From NCBI GenBank assembly GCA_963792855.1, contig CAWBXZ010000018.1, positions 372,001-436,000 on the forward strand: a stretch of DNA of 64,000 nucleotides, given 5' to 3'. The position numbers were made by a program, and so were the translations under genes. Below are positions 35,733-44,857 of this stretch, piece after piece; the stretch's first letter is position 1; the number at the start of each line of letters is the position of its first letter. This DNA comes from SG8-40 sp963792855. GTDB taxonomy: Bacteria; Pseudomonadota; Gammaproteobacteria; Burkholderiales; Eutrophovitaceae. The notes beneath the pieces were generated by a model. The model ran no database searches, had not been told where the DNA came from, and saw only the letters and a list, made by a program, of their open reading frames with translations.

Positions 35733-35890
35733 CGCCCCCGCAGGGCGTTCAAAGCCGGCTGCGCGGGTACGTGCGCCACGCTGAGCGCTGGGGTAACATC
35801 GCGGCAGATGCGACAGCGGCGGGCGGCTCCTTCTCTTCCGGGAAGCCGTTGCTCGAAAGCCGTGCGCATGAGGCGTGGTTTTGATTGGCG

Positions 35891-35920
35891 ACCAGTTTTG
35901 AAAGAACCAGTTTTGAAAGA
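35891..35920 (+). repeat. 15-bp perfect tandem duplication before threonine aldolase
   Basis: ACCAGTTTTGAAAGA occurs twice in a row, at 35891-35905 and 35906-35920, ending 10 bp before the ATG at 35930. In the aldolase reading frame it would add TSFER repeats, but translation likely begins after it. Both copies contain GAAAGA, weakly SD-like. Confidence 0.8.
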
Positions 35921-35929
35921 ACCGGTGCG

Positions 35930-36955
35930 ATGAAGAAAGTGATCGATTTGCGTAGTGACACCGTTACCCGGCCAACCCGGCAGATGCGCGAAGTGATGGC
36001 CGAAGCGGAAGTGGGTGACGACGTTTACGGTGAAGACCCATCGGTCAATCGTCTCGAAGCGCTCGCTGCGGAAATGCTGAACAAGCAGGCTGCCATATTT
36101 GTCCCCACCGGCACGCAGAGCAATCTGCTGGCGCTGTTGTCGCACTGCGAGCGTGGCGACGAATACATCGTCGGCCAGCAGGGGCATACCTACAAGTACG
36201 AAGGCGGGGGTGCGGCGGTGCTCGGCAGTATCCAGCCGCAGCCGCTCGATTACGAGGCCGACGGCACGCTCGACCTTTCCCGGGTCGAAGCGGCTATCAA
36301 GCCAGACGACCCGCATTTTGCGCGAACGCGCCTGCTGTGTCTGGAGAACACCCAGGCCGGCAAGGTACTGCCGCTCGAATATCTGAAACAAGCCCGCGCC
36401 TTTTGTGACCGGACCGGACTGGCATTGCACCTGGACGGCGCGCGATTGTTCAATGCGGCGGTCGCGTTACAAGTGCCGGTCAGTGATATCAGCGATCAGT
36501 TCGACACGGTTTCAGTGTGTCTTTCCAAGGGGTTGGGGGCACCAGTCGGATCGGTTCTGTGCGGGCCGCAGCAACTGATCGTCAAGGCACGCCGGTGGCG
36601 CAAGGTGCTGGGCGGCGGAATGCGTCAGGCGGGTATGCTGGCGGCAGCCGGCATTTATGCCCTCCAGAATCATGTCCAGCGTCTGGAGGAAGATCACCAG
36701 AACGCGCGGCGACTGGCCGAGGGGCTCATGCGAGTGCCCCACGTCAAGGTGCAGGGCGGCGGCGCGCGCACCAATATGGTGTTCGTGGAAGTGGACAAGA
36801 GCCAGTCCGCGCAATTGGGCGCTTACCTCGCCAAGCAGGATATGCTGGTTGGCAGTGCGCCGACGATGCGACTGGTGACGCATCTGGATGTTGACCCGGC
36901 TGACATCGAGCGTTTCGTCGGCGAGGTCAATGAATTTTTCGAACGCGCGGCATAG
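35930..36955 (+). CDS. ltaE: Low-specificity threonine aldolase
   Basis: The 341-residue PLP enzyme begins MKKVIDLRSDTVTRPT, the conserved opening of the family. The PLP lysine is K200 (SVCLSKGLGAPVGS). FVPTGTQSNLLAL near 60 and LHLDGARLFNAAV near 168 complete the active site. It cleaves threonine or allo-threonine to glycine and acetaldehyde. An upstream in-frame start at 35885 would include the 15-bp repeats; the ATG at 35930 gives the family-typical N-terminus. It lies 21 bp before the NYN-domain gene, so the two may share a transcript. Confidence 0.93.
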   Translation: MKKVIDLRSDTVTRPTRQMREVMAEAEVGDDVYGEDPSVNRLEALAAEMLNKQAAIFVPTGTQSNLLALLSHCERGDEYIVGQQGHTYKYEGGGAAVLGSIQPQPLDYEADGTLDLSRVEAAIKPDDPHFARTRLLCLENTQAGKVLPLEYLKQARAFCDRTGLALHLDGARLFNAAVALQVPVSDISDQFDTVSVCLSKGLGAPVGSVLCGPQQLIVKARRWRKVLGGGMRQAGMLAAAGIYALQNHVQRLEEDHQNARRLAEGLMRVPHVKVQGGGARTNMVFVEVDKSQSAQLGAYLAKQDMLVGSAPTMRLVTHLDVDPADIERFVGEVNEFFERAA

Positions 36956-36976
36956 GCGTTTTTTTCAGGAGGGTGA

Positions 36977-37804
36977 ATGGCTGCTGATGAGCAGGAACGT
37001 AACATGGCCGTGTTTTGCGATTTCGAGAATATCGCAATCGGCGCGCGCGAGGCCAAATACAGCAAGTTCGATATCAAGAAGGTTCTCGAGCGGCTGCTGG
37101 TAAAAGGCAGCATTGTCGTCAAGAAAGCCTATTGCGACTGGGACCGTTACAAGGAATTCAAGTCGCAGATGCACGAGGCCGCGTTCGAGCTCATCGAGAT
37201 TCCGCATGTGCGTCAATCGGGCAAGAACTCTGCGGACATTCGCATGGTCGTCGATGCGCTCGACCTTTGCTATACGAAGGAACATGTCGATACCTTCGTC
37301 ATCGTCAGCGGTGACTCCGATTTCTCGCCATTGGTGTCCAAGCTGCGGGAAAACAACAAGGAAGTGATCGGTGTCGGAGTCAAGCACTCGTCGTCTGATT
37401 TGCTCATCGCCAATTGCGACGAGTTCATCTATTACGACGATCTGGTGCGAGAGAAAACGCCAAAGCGTGGAACGCGCCGCAAGACGCAGGCAAAGTCGGC
37501 GCGCGACAAGAAAGACGCGAAAGAACCGGTAGAAGCAGAGTCGCCGGAAGATGGATCTCAAAAGGGTGTCGATCTCGTCGTCGGCACCTTCGAGGCATTG
37601 CTGGCCGAGCGCGGCGGTGACGAAAAAATCTGGGGATCGATGATCAAGCAGGCATTGAAACGCCGCAATCCCGGTTTCAATGAGTCCTATCATGGTTACA
37701 GAAGTTTCAGCAGCCTGCTGGAGGATGCCGAAGCGCGAGGGCTGCTGAGTCTCGAGCGCGATGAGAAATCGGGGGGCTATATCGTCACGGCGGCTCCGGG
37801 ATAG
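36977..37804 (+). CDS. NYN-domain ribonuclease-like protein with C-terminal OST-HTH/LOTUS domain
   Basis: The 275-residue protein has an N-terminal NYN (LabA/DUF88) domain, about residues 10-155. Acidic residues typical of the PIN-like nuclease site are D15 (FCDFENIA), the Asp of NSADIRMVVDALD near 85 and the Asp pair of VSGDSDFSPLV near 115. A basic linker (about 160-195) leads to a winged-helix-like OST-HTH/LOTUS domain (about 198-272: SMIKQALKRRNPGFNESYHG). NYN-LOTUS fusions are thought to process or bind RNA, and LOTUS domains bind RNA G-quadruplexes in some organisms. A strong AGGAGGG precedes the ATG. Substrate and role are unknown. Confidence 0.88.
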   Translation: MAADEQERNMAVFCDFENIAIGAREAKYSKFDIKKVLERLLVKGSIVVKKAYCDWDRYKEFKSQMHEAAFELIEIPHVRQSGKNSADIRMVVDALDLCYTKEHVDTFVIVSGDSDFSPLVSKLRENNKEVIGVGVKHSSSDLLIANCDEFIYYDDLVREKTPKRGTRRKTQAKSARDKKDAKEPVEAESPEDGSQKGVDLVVGTFEALLAERGGDEKIWGSMIKQALKRRNPGFNESYHGYRSFSSLLEDAEARGLLSLERDEKSGGYIVTAAPG

Positions 37805-38001
37805 TTTGGCGGTCAAGGCGAAGCTTGTCCCGGCCCCGGCCGGGTTGGTCGGACGTGGCGGCGCATGCGTCGGCCGCGGTTGCGGTGCGGCGGCGGACGA
37901 GTGTGCTGCGCAACATCGCGATCTTTCAATTCTTTCCATCGCAAGCCTCTTCGGTGGCAAACGACATCGTGAGTCCGACGCCTGGATAAACTGACACCCA
38001 C

Positions 38002-39459
38002 ATGTCCGCAGCAGAGTTGATCGCCCTCGGGCTTGGCTATTCCCACTTTGTTGTGGTTGTCGCTGTTTCACTGCGGGTCATCGTGAAGCGGCGTCCGCCG
38101 GGCGTGTCATTGGCGTGGCTGATACTGGTGTTCGTGCTGCCGTATGCGGGCGCAATACTCTATCTGCTGATGGGCGAGCGCACGCTGGGGCGCAGGCGCG
38201 CCAGGCGCGCCGAAGCCCTGTTGCAGCCGTTTCAGGAGTGGTTGACGCATATCGCATCGGCAACGCCTGCGGTGCTCGAAGACGGGGCCGTCGCCTGGGA
38301 AAAACTGCGGCGGCTTGTTGAAGGCAGCGTCCGCATGCCGGCGCTCGGCGGAAACGAGTTGCGTCTGATCGCAGGTGCTGATGCGACCTTGCTGGCGATC
38401 ATCGAAGAGATCGAGCGCGCCACCAGAACCTGTGATCTGGAATTCTACATCTGGCACCCTGGCGGATTGGCCGATGAGGTCGCGCGCGCCCTGATTCGCG
38501 CCGAAGCCCGCGGGGTGCGTTGTCGTGTGCTGGTTGATTCCGTCGGCAGTGCCGCGTTTCTGCGCAGCGGTCTCGCCATGGAGATGCGCCGGGGCGGGAT
38601 AGAAATAGTCGAAGCCCTGCCGGTGAGTCTGCTGCGCAGCCTGTTTGTGCGGGTTGACCTGAGACTGCACCGCAAGATTGTGGTGATCGACGGCGCGGTT
38701 GCGTTTACCGGCAGCCTCAACATGGTCGATCCGCGGTTCTTCAAGCAGGGTGTGGGTGTCGGGGAATGGGTTGATGCCATGGTGCGCATTAACGGCCCGG
38801 CGGTAAAACTGCTGGAACTGGTGTTCGTCTGGGACTGGTTGATCGAAACCGGCGAGACACTCGAAGGCCTGATTCCGGAGAGCGCGGCCGATTTGCCCGC
38901 GACGACCGGGCAGGCAGTTGCCCAGGTGCTCCCATCCGGGCCGGGGTACGAGGGTGACGCGATCTACCAGTTGTTATTGACGGCAATCTATGCGTCACGT
39001 CATGAACTCATCATGACTACGCCTTACTTCGTGCCTGATGAGGCGATGATCGGTGCCCTGCAGGCCGCAGCGCGACGCGGCGTTGCGGTGACATTGATCG
39101 TTCCCGAGCGTGTCGATTCGGTACTGGTGCGCTACGCCAGCCGCGCGTATAACGACGACTTGCTCAGCGCGGGCGTGCGCATTCTGCGTTTTCGCGGCGG
39201 GCTGCTGCACACCAAGAGCGTCGTGATCGACGGCGAGACAACGCTGTTCGGTACTGTGAATCTCGACATTCGCAGCTTGCGGCTGAATTTCGAGGTGACG
39301 ATGATCGCCTACGATACGCAATTTGGCCAGGCAGTCCGTGAGCTGCAGTTGGGTTACGCATCGCAATCCGAAGCGATCGACTTGCAGCGCTGGCGTCAGC
39401 GCAGGCGTTCTACACGGTTTCTGGAAAATGCCGCACAACTGGTTAGTCCGTTGTTGTGA
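38002..39459 (+). CDS. cls: Cardiolipin synthase (phospholipase D family)
   Basis: The 485-residue protein has two N-terminal transmembrane helices (about residues 5-55), a short linker and two PLD domains. The HKD motifs are HRKIVVIDG starting at H223 and HTKSVVIDG starting at H403, each followed by the usual Asn/Gly-rich strand (FTGSLNM, FGTVNLDIRS). It should condense two phosphatidylglycerols (or use another lipid pair) to cardiolipin at the inner membrane. The length is that of ClsA-type enzymes. It appears monocistronic, with no supported gene in the roughly 200-bp gaps on each side. Confidence 0.93.
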   Translation: MSAAELIALGLGYSHFVVVVAVSLRVIVKRRPPGVSLAWLILVFVLPYAGAILYLLMGERTLGRRRARRAEALLQPFQEWLTHIASATPAVLEDGAVAWEKLRRLVEGSVRMPALGGNELRLIAGADATLLAIIEEIERATRTCDLEFYIWHPGGLADEVARALIRAEARGVRCRVLVDSVGSAAFLRSGLAMEMRRGGIEIVEALPVSLLRSLFVRVDLRLHRKIVVIDGAVAFTGSLNMVDPRFFKQGVGVGEWVDAMVRINGPAVKLLELVFVWDWLIETGETLEGLIPESAADLPATTGQAVAQVLPSGPGYEGDAIYQLLLTAIYASRHELIMTTPYFVPDEAMIGALQAAARRGVAVTLIVPERVDSVLVRYASRAYNDDLLSAGVRILRFRGGLLHTKSVVIDGETTLFGTVNLDIRSLRLNFEVTMIAYDTQFGQAVRELQLGYASQSEAIDLQRWRQRRRSTRFLENAAQLVSPLL

Positions 39460-39666
39460 AATCTGGCAAGGCGCTCGGGCGAGGACTGGTCGCGATCGAC
39501 GAGAACGGGTCGTTTGTTGCTGTTCTCGCCGATGCCGCAGATTGTTTCTTGTCATGTTGATCGTCGCGGGAAGTACCGGACTGGATCTGGTTTCATAACA
39601 AGTGGATACCGGTGCTGCTGCTGTAGACTAGGATCGACCATGAAGACCATCGGGCGGCTTTGAACC

Positions 39667-41988
39667 ATGAAGCGTTCTGCACTACTTTTCATTGTTGGCG
39701 GGATCGTGACGCTCGCGATCGTTTTCTTGATCGCGCGTTACTCGGAAGACGGGACCAGGTCTTCTGACACGGTACTCGCAACCAAACACGACTACGTCGG
39801 TGTCGACCGCTGCGCGCAATGCCATCAGCAGCAAGTCGATGACTGGCGTGGTTCGCACCACGACCTGGCCATGCAACACGCTGACGCCGATACGGTACTG
39901 GGAAATTTCGATAATGAGCGCTTCGAGTATTACGGCGTCGAGTCGCTGTTTTCGAGAAAAGACGGCAAGTTCTTCGTCAGGACCGACGGACCGGGCGGCG
40001 GACTGCGGGACTATGAAGTCAAGTACACGTTCGGGGTCGAGCCGCTGCAACAATATCTGGTCGAACTCGACGGTGGCCGGTTGCAGGCCCTGCATCTGGC
40101 GTGGGATTCCCGGCCGGCGGAGAAGGGCGGGCAGCGCTGGTTTCATTTGTATCCGGACGAGAAGATCGATCATGCCGACGAGTTGCACTGGACCAAGCTG
40201 GCACAGAACTGGAATTACATGTGTGCCGAGTGCCACTCCACCAATCTGAAGAAGAACTTCGACCTTGCCACGAACCGGTTTGCAACGACCTGGTCAGAAA
40301 TCGATGTCGCCTGCGAAGCCTGTCACGGACCGGCAAGCGGGCACCTCGCCTGGGCCGAGAAAGCGCCGGGATGGAAAAAGCAGGAAGACAAGGGCTTTAA
40401 CGTCTTGTTCGACGAACGCCGCGGTGTGTCATGGCAGTTCAACGGCTCGGACACGGTTGCGCAAAGAAGCACGCAGCGCGCAACCGAAAAGGAGATCGAA
40501 ACCTGTGCGCGCTGCCATTCCCGGCGATCCTTGCTCTCGGAGGACTACCAGCACGGCAAGCCGTTACTGGATACCCATCTGCCGGCCCTGCTGACCGACC
40601 CGCTCTATCACGCCGACGGGCAGATCAACGACGAGGTGTACGTGTATGGCTCGTTCCTGCAAAGCAGGATGTTCGCGAAGGGTGTCACCTGTAGCGACTG
40701 CCACGATCCGCACAGTCTGGATCTGCGCGCACCGGCGAATCAGGTCTGCCTGCAGTGTCATCGGGCGAGCGCGTATGATTCGAGCGAACATCACTTCCAT
40801 CCGCAAGACAGCAGCGGCAGCCTGTGCTCCGAGTGCCACATGCCGCCAAAGAACTTCATGGTCATTGATGGCCGGCATGACCACAGTTTCCGCGTTCCCC
40901 GGCCGGACCTGTCGGAACGTCTGGATACACCGAATGCCTGCAATCAGTGCCATCAGGACCGGACAGCCGCGTGGGCCAGCGCCAGGGTCGACCAGTGGTA
41001 TGGAGAGAATCGCAAGCGTGACTGGCACTATGGCGAAACCTTGTTCGCGGCGCGTTCGGGGATGCCGGGTGCCGGGCGTGAACTGGCGGCGTTGGCGGCA
41101 TCCGCCAGATATCCGGATATTGCGCGAGCCACTGCAGCGTCGATGCTCGCGGAAATCGCGGGTAGCGATTCACATGCGGTAATACAGCCACTGCTCGGAG
41201 ATCCTTCGGCGCTGGTGCGTATTGCCGCATTACAAATGCTTGACACCGTTGATTCGGGGCGACGCTGGTTGCTTGCCGAGAAACTGTTGAAGGATCCGAT
41301 ATACGCCGTACGCATCGAGGCGGCGCGTGTGCTGGCGCAAGCTGACCGGAATGCCTTGACACCGGATCAGCGGGTGTTACTCGACCAGGCGGTGGGAGAA
41401 TACAAGGATTCGCAGCGGGCGAACGCGGAGCATCCGCAATCTCACGTCAATCTGGGTTTGCTCTATACGCGACTGGGTGACTATCCGCAGGCGGAAGCAG
41501 AGTATCGCCAGGCGCTGCAGCTCGATCCGCGTTACATCGCTGCCTACGTCAATCTGTCCGATTTGTTTCGTGTTCAAGACCTGGAGCGGCAGGCCGGAGA
41601 CGTGCTTGTGCAGGCGACGCAAATCGATCCCGAAAATGCTGCGGTCCTGCATGCGCTTGGTTTGCACTATGTGAGAGCAAGCGAGAGTAAGCGAGCCTTG
41701 CAGTTTCTGGAACGTGCCGCGCGACTGGCGCCCGAGGATGTTCGGTATGCATACGTCTACGGCGTTGCCTTGCACGATGCCGGACAGGTTGGCGATGCGC
41801 TCGCCGTGCTGGAACGTGCCCACGATTCACATCCGAACGACCTCGATCTGTTGATTGCACTGACCTCTTATTCCCTGGCGGAAGGCGAGACTGTGACAGC
41901 TCGCCGCTATGCCGAGAAAATCGCCGAGATTGAACCGCGGCTGGGAAACGCAGGAGAAGTACTTGAACGACTCGGCAGTGGTCGCTAG
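39667..41988 (+). CDS. Octaheme cytochrome c with HEAT-like and TPR domains
   Basis: The 773-residue protein has an N-terminal signal/anchor segment (MKRSALLFIVGG...). Eight CxxCH heme-binding motifs follow: CAQCH (C49), CAECH (about 186), CEACH (about 216), CARCH (about 279), CSDCH (about 342), CLQCH (about 361), CSECH (about 387) and CNQCH (about 425). The heme region resembles cytochrome c554/NrfA-like multiheme proteins. Residues about 470-570 look like HEAT/armadillo-type repeats. From about 585 there are clear TPRs (SHVNLGLLYTRLGDYPQAEAEY). Such proteins are probably periplasmic electron carriers or reductases assembled with partner proteins via the TPRs; no maturation genes or known partners are adjacent. 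Confidence 0.9.
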   Translation: MKRSALLFIVGGIVTLAIVFLIARYSEDGTRSSDTVLATKHDYVGVDRCAQCHQQQVDDWRGSHHDLAMQHADADTVLGNFDNERFEYYGVESLFSRKDGKFFVRTDGPGGGLRDYEVKYTFGVEPLQQYLVELDGGRLQALHLAWDSRPAEKGGQRWFHLYPDEKIDHADELHWTKLAQNWNYMCAECHSTNLKKNFDLATNRFATTWSEIDVACEACHGPASGHLAWAEKAPGWKKQEDKGFNVLFDERRGVSWQFNGSDTVAQRSTQRATEKEIETCARCHSRRSLLSEDYQHGKPLLDTHLPALLTDPLYHADGQINDEVYVYGSFLQSRMFAKGVTCSDCHDPHSLDLRAPANQVCLQCHRASAYDSSEHHFHPQDSSGSLCSECHMPPKNFMVIDGRHDHSFRVPRPDLSERLDTPNACNQCHQDRTAAWASARVDQWYGENRKRDWHYGETLFAARSGMPGAGRELAALAASARYPDIARATAASMLAEIAGSDSHAVIQPLLGDPSALVRIAALQMLDTVDSGRRWLLAEKLLKDPIYAVRIEAARVLAQADRNALTPDQRVLLDQAVGEYKDSQRANAEHPQSHVNLGLLYTRLGDYPQAEAEYRQALQLDPRYIAAYVNLSDLFRVQDLERQAGDVLVQATQIDPENAAVLHALGLHYVRASESKRALQFLERAARLAPEDVRYAYVYGVALHDAGQVGDALAVLERAHDSHPNDLDLLIALTSYSLAEGETVTARRYAEKIAEIEPRLGNAGEVLERLGSGR

Positions 41989-42126
41989 TGTCCTGCTCGG
42001 AATCGTATCGCACGCGGGTCGGTAGAGACAATGCTGTTTCCGCCAGCGTTGTCACATTGTTCCTCTTTCGCGCGCCTCGGGAGGGCGCAACTTAAGCGAG
42101 CCGTCGATTACTGAATGGTTTTGGAA

Positions 42127-43299
42127 ATGAAAAAGATGACATCTTGTGTAGCACGTTCGGCGCTGGCGTTTACGCTGTCGGCACCGCTTTGTGTGGCGGC
42201 GCAGAATTCTTCAGGGACAGACATCCCCGAGGTCGAAAGCCCAACCGAGGGGCGGGCCGTGCAGGTAGACCTGGCGCCGCTTGTCAAACGCAAAACCGCC
42301 GGGGAGTGGGTGATACTGCCGGTGCCGAAAGCGAGCCCCGCGATCGGTGAAGGACTGCAAGTTATTGCGGCACGGTTTTTCAAGGCCGATGACGAATCTC
42401 AGCCATCGGTCCTGGGTGCCGGCGGCGGTTATTATTCCAGTGATACGTGGTTCGCCGGTGCCGGTGGGACCTACAACTTCTCTGAGGATCGCTGGCGCAT
42501 TACCGGTGGCGTTGCTTATCTCGATGCAAAGTATGATTTCTATGGGGTTGGTAGCGACGCCGGTGACGATGCTATCGCGGTCCCTTTGCAGCAATCCGGC
42601 ACCGCAGTGTTCGTCAAGGTGTTGCGCGGTTTGGGCGCCAACTGGTTTGTCGGAGCGGGGTATCGATACTTCGACTCGAAGATCGGTCTCAGGCTGACCC
42701 TGCCCAACTTTCCTGAATTCGAGGAGGCGATACGCAATGGTGTACGAATTGTCAGCTCCGGACCAAGCGTGACAGTCGCCTATGATAGCCGTGACCTGAG
42801 TACGAACCCTCGCACCGGGAGTAATGTAACGCTCGATGCGATATTTCCGACCAACTCGTTCGCCTCCGATGAGGAGTACCAACGCGCGACTGTTGCGGCG
42901 AACCGCTACTGGTCGGTTGCTGATCGATACGTTGTAGCGGGCCGTGTCAGTGCCTGCGGCGCTTCCAGCGATGCGCCTTTTTTCGATCTGTGTTTTCTGG
43001 GTGCCGGCAACGATATACGAGGCTATACCGCGGGACGTTACCAGGACCAGACAATGGTTGCAGCGCAGGCGGAGTTGAGGGTCCAGTTTGCGCCGCGCTG
43101 GGGAGGCGTGGTATTTGGTGGGATGGGGCAGGTCGCGCCTGATTTCGGAGACATGACGTCGAGCAACTGGTTGCCGGCTGTTGGTTTTGGTGTACGTTGG
43201 ATGGCGGCTGTTGAAAACAAAGTGAATATCCGAGCCGATCTTGCGTGGGGCGATGGCGAAGACGCGTTGTTTTATTTAACGGTCGGAGAGGCGTTCTAG
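42127..43299 (+). CDS. Omp85/BamA-TamA-like outer-membrane beta-barrel protein
   Basis: I choose the ATG at 42127 (MKKMTSCV...); an upstream ATG at 42115 is possible and neither has a strong site. The 390-residue product has a signal peptide (ending near VAAQN). An N-terminal linker with no obvious POTRA domain (about residues 25-90) leads to a barrel. The hallmark FLGAGNDIRGYTAGRY near 300 is the Omp85 lid-lock (IRGY-type) motif. It ends in an aromatic-terminated strand (ALFYLTVGEAF). Single-barrel Omp85 proteins without POTRA occur in several proteobacteria; their role is unknown. It lies convergent to the lipoprotein hydrolase. Confidence 0.85.
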   Translation: MKKMTSCVARSALAFTLSAPLCVAAQNSSGTDIPEVESPTEGRAVQVDLAPLVKRKTAGEWVILPVPKASPAIGEGLQVIAARFFKADDESQPSVLGAGGGYYSSDTWFAGAGGTYNFSEDRWRITGGVAYLDAKYDFYGVGSDAGDDAIAVPLQQSGTAVFVKVLRGLGANWFVGAGYRYFDSKIGLRLTLPNFPEFEEAIRNGVRIVSSGPSVTVAYDSRDLSTNPRTGSNVTLDAIFPTNSFASDEEYQRATVAANRYWSVADRYVVAGRVSACGASSDAPFFDLCFLGAGNDIRGYTAGRYQDQTMVAAQAELRVQFAPRWGGVVFGGMGQVAPDFGDMTSSNWLPAVGFGVRWMAAVENKVNIRADLAWGDGEDALFYLTVGEAF

Positions 43300-44430
43300 T
43301 CGATCGTTCCGCGCTGCAGGTCGCGTTCGACAAAGCGCAATACGGCTTCCATCAGCACTTCCCTGGGAAAGTCGCTCTTGTCGGCGAGTTTGCGAACCAG
43401 CGCGTAGGGGCTTGCGCCCAGATCGGTCGCAATGGCCCAGTGATCGGCGTTCGCGTAGCCCAGCAGCGTACCGCCGGGAATGACCTGGTCATAGAAGATC
43501 AGGTTTCCGTCATTCCGCGGGTCGATATCGCTCAGCTGGTTATAGGAGGTCTTGAGCCCGGCAGAGATCCGGTCCGGCGTTGGCAATGCGACGATGGAGT
43601 AGAAAGACACGCTTTCCGGCAACGGATTGCCGGCAAGCCAGTTTCGGCGCACGCGCGGGCTCAGGCTTTCCAGGGCGCCTGCGTCGCCGTCCTTGCACTG
43701 CAGCCCGGGCGTGTTCTGCATGATCGTGAGCATTGCATCCGGTGCCAGGTCGGCCAGTGGTGACCCGCCGACGGCACCGGCAAGAGATACCAGCGCAGTG
43801 ATTTTGTGCTGCAGTTCCGGGTACGTGACCAGTGCTTCAAGGGTATCCACCGCGCCCTTGGAATGGGCTATGACCACGGTCTTTCGGCTCCCGACCGAGG
43901 TCGGGTATCTGATTGAGTGCATTGCGGATTTGCCGCGCGTTGGATTGACTGCTCGACGTTCCGCTCACGCGCACGGTCTCGAAGTGATAGCCAAACCGTG
44001 CGAGGTAATCCTTGTACTGCGTTTTCGCCTGCCTGGTCTGGTCGACACAGTCCGACGCGAATCCTGCAATGAATATCACGGTAATCGCCGCTCGGGACGG
44101 TTCGGTTGAAACGGGGAAGGAGGGCTTCTCGGGTTCATCGGATAGACGAACGAGATACTGCTCGCAGTTGCCGGTTTTCCGGTCTTCGGCGTTGCGGGCA
44201 TCAAGCACTTTGCAGAACACATTACGGAATGCGCCTCTGGCATCCCGGGTTTTGGTCTGACTGACCGGTACCATGATCAGCGCGCCGCTGTCCTCGACGG
44301 TCGCCGTGGGCGTGGATGCGCAACCACAGAGCACACTGATCAAGGTAATGGCGGCAAGCGGGTACTGCCGGCAGCGACGAACCCGGCCTTGCATGGGAAA
44401 GTATCGAACAATCTTTGCTGTGACGCTCAT
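43296..44430 (-). pseudogene. Lipoprotein alpha/beta hydrolase, one-base frameshift
   Basis: The 5' part (from 44430, or ATG 44394) has a lipoprotein signal (ISVLCGC, lipidation Cys in STP context) and ends correctly at ...GREPK. The 3' part, in another frame, begins KTVVIAHSKGAVD, which continues it directly. The nucleophile motif is AHSKG, with a later His in NADHWAIA, as in alpha/beta hydrolases. One extra A in an AAA run (plus-strand TTT at 43882-43884) separates the two frames; removing it would give about 377 residues. It could be a true pseudogene or an assembly error. Its substrate is unknown. It is convergent with the Omp85 gene. Confidence 0.75.
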
Positions 44431-44857
44431 GATTACGTGCTAGAACAAACAGGTAGTCGTTCTTCAGAAAGAGGATAGATACGCTGCGAGCCAATTGTTG
44501 GACGCTCGGGACCTGCGGCTTAGAGGGTGCTTCAGGATTCGTTTGCGGTGGTCGGACATCCGGGAAGGCCTGAAAGTTATTCCCGAGACGGGGTATTGAG
44601 AATTATCGCATCGACGAGGGAATCGACGGTGATTTTCGTACAACCACGTGCTTGTCGGGGTCAGCAATCGCGTATAACCTGACGCAGGTCAATAGCCAAA
44701 GCGCTATTGAAGCATAATGTTACCGAGTCTGTTTGCGGCATCTTGGACTGCTTCATCGATGTCAGGCCATTGTCACGATCCGTTGGGTCATCGGGCGGGG
44801 GCCGTCGACGGTGTGCGAGGGTGATAATCAAAATTTCACGAAGTTAAGGAGCGGGGA
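44431..44857. other. 427-bp intergenic region with an inverted repeat
   Basis: Between the hydrolase (minus strand) and the barrel gene (plus strand) I see no supported gene. An inverted repeat (44690-44709) is the only clear structure. The final 20 bp hold a good ribosome binding site for the following gene. Confidence 0.5.
44690..44709. repeat. Inverted repeat upstream of the barrel gene
   Basis: CAATAGC-N6-GCTATTG is a perfect 7-bp inverted repeat about 150 bp before the start at 44858. It could be an operator. Confidence 0.5.
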
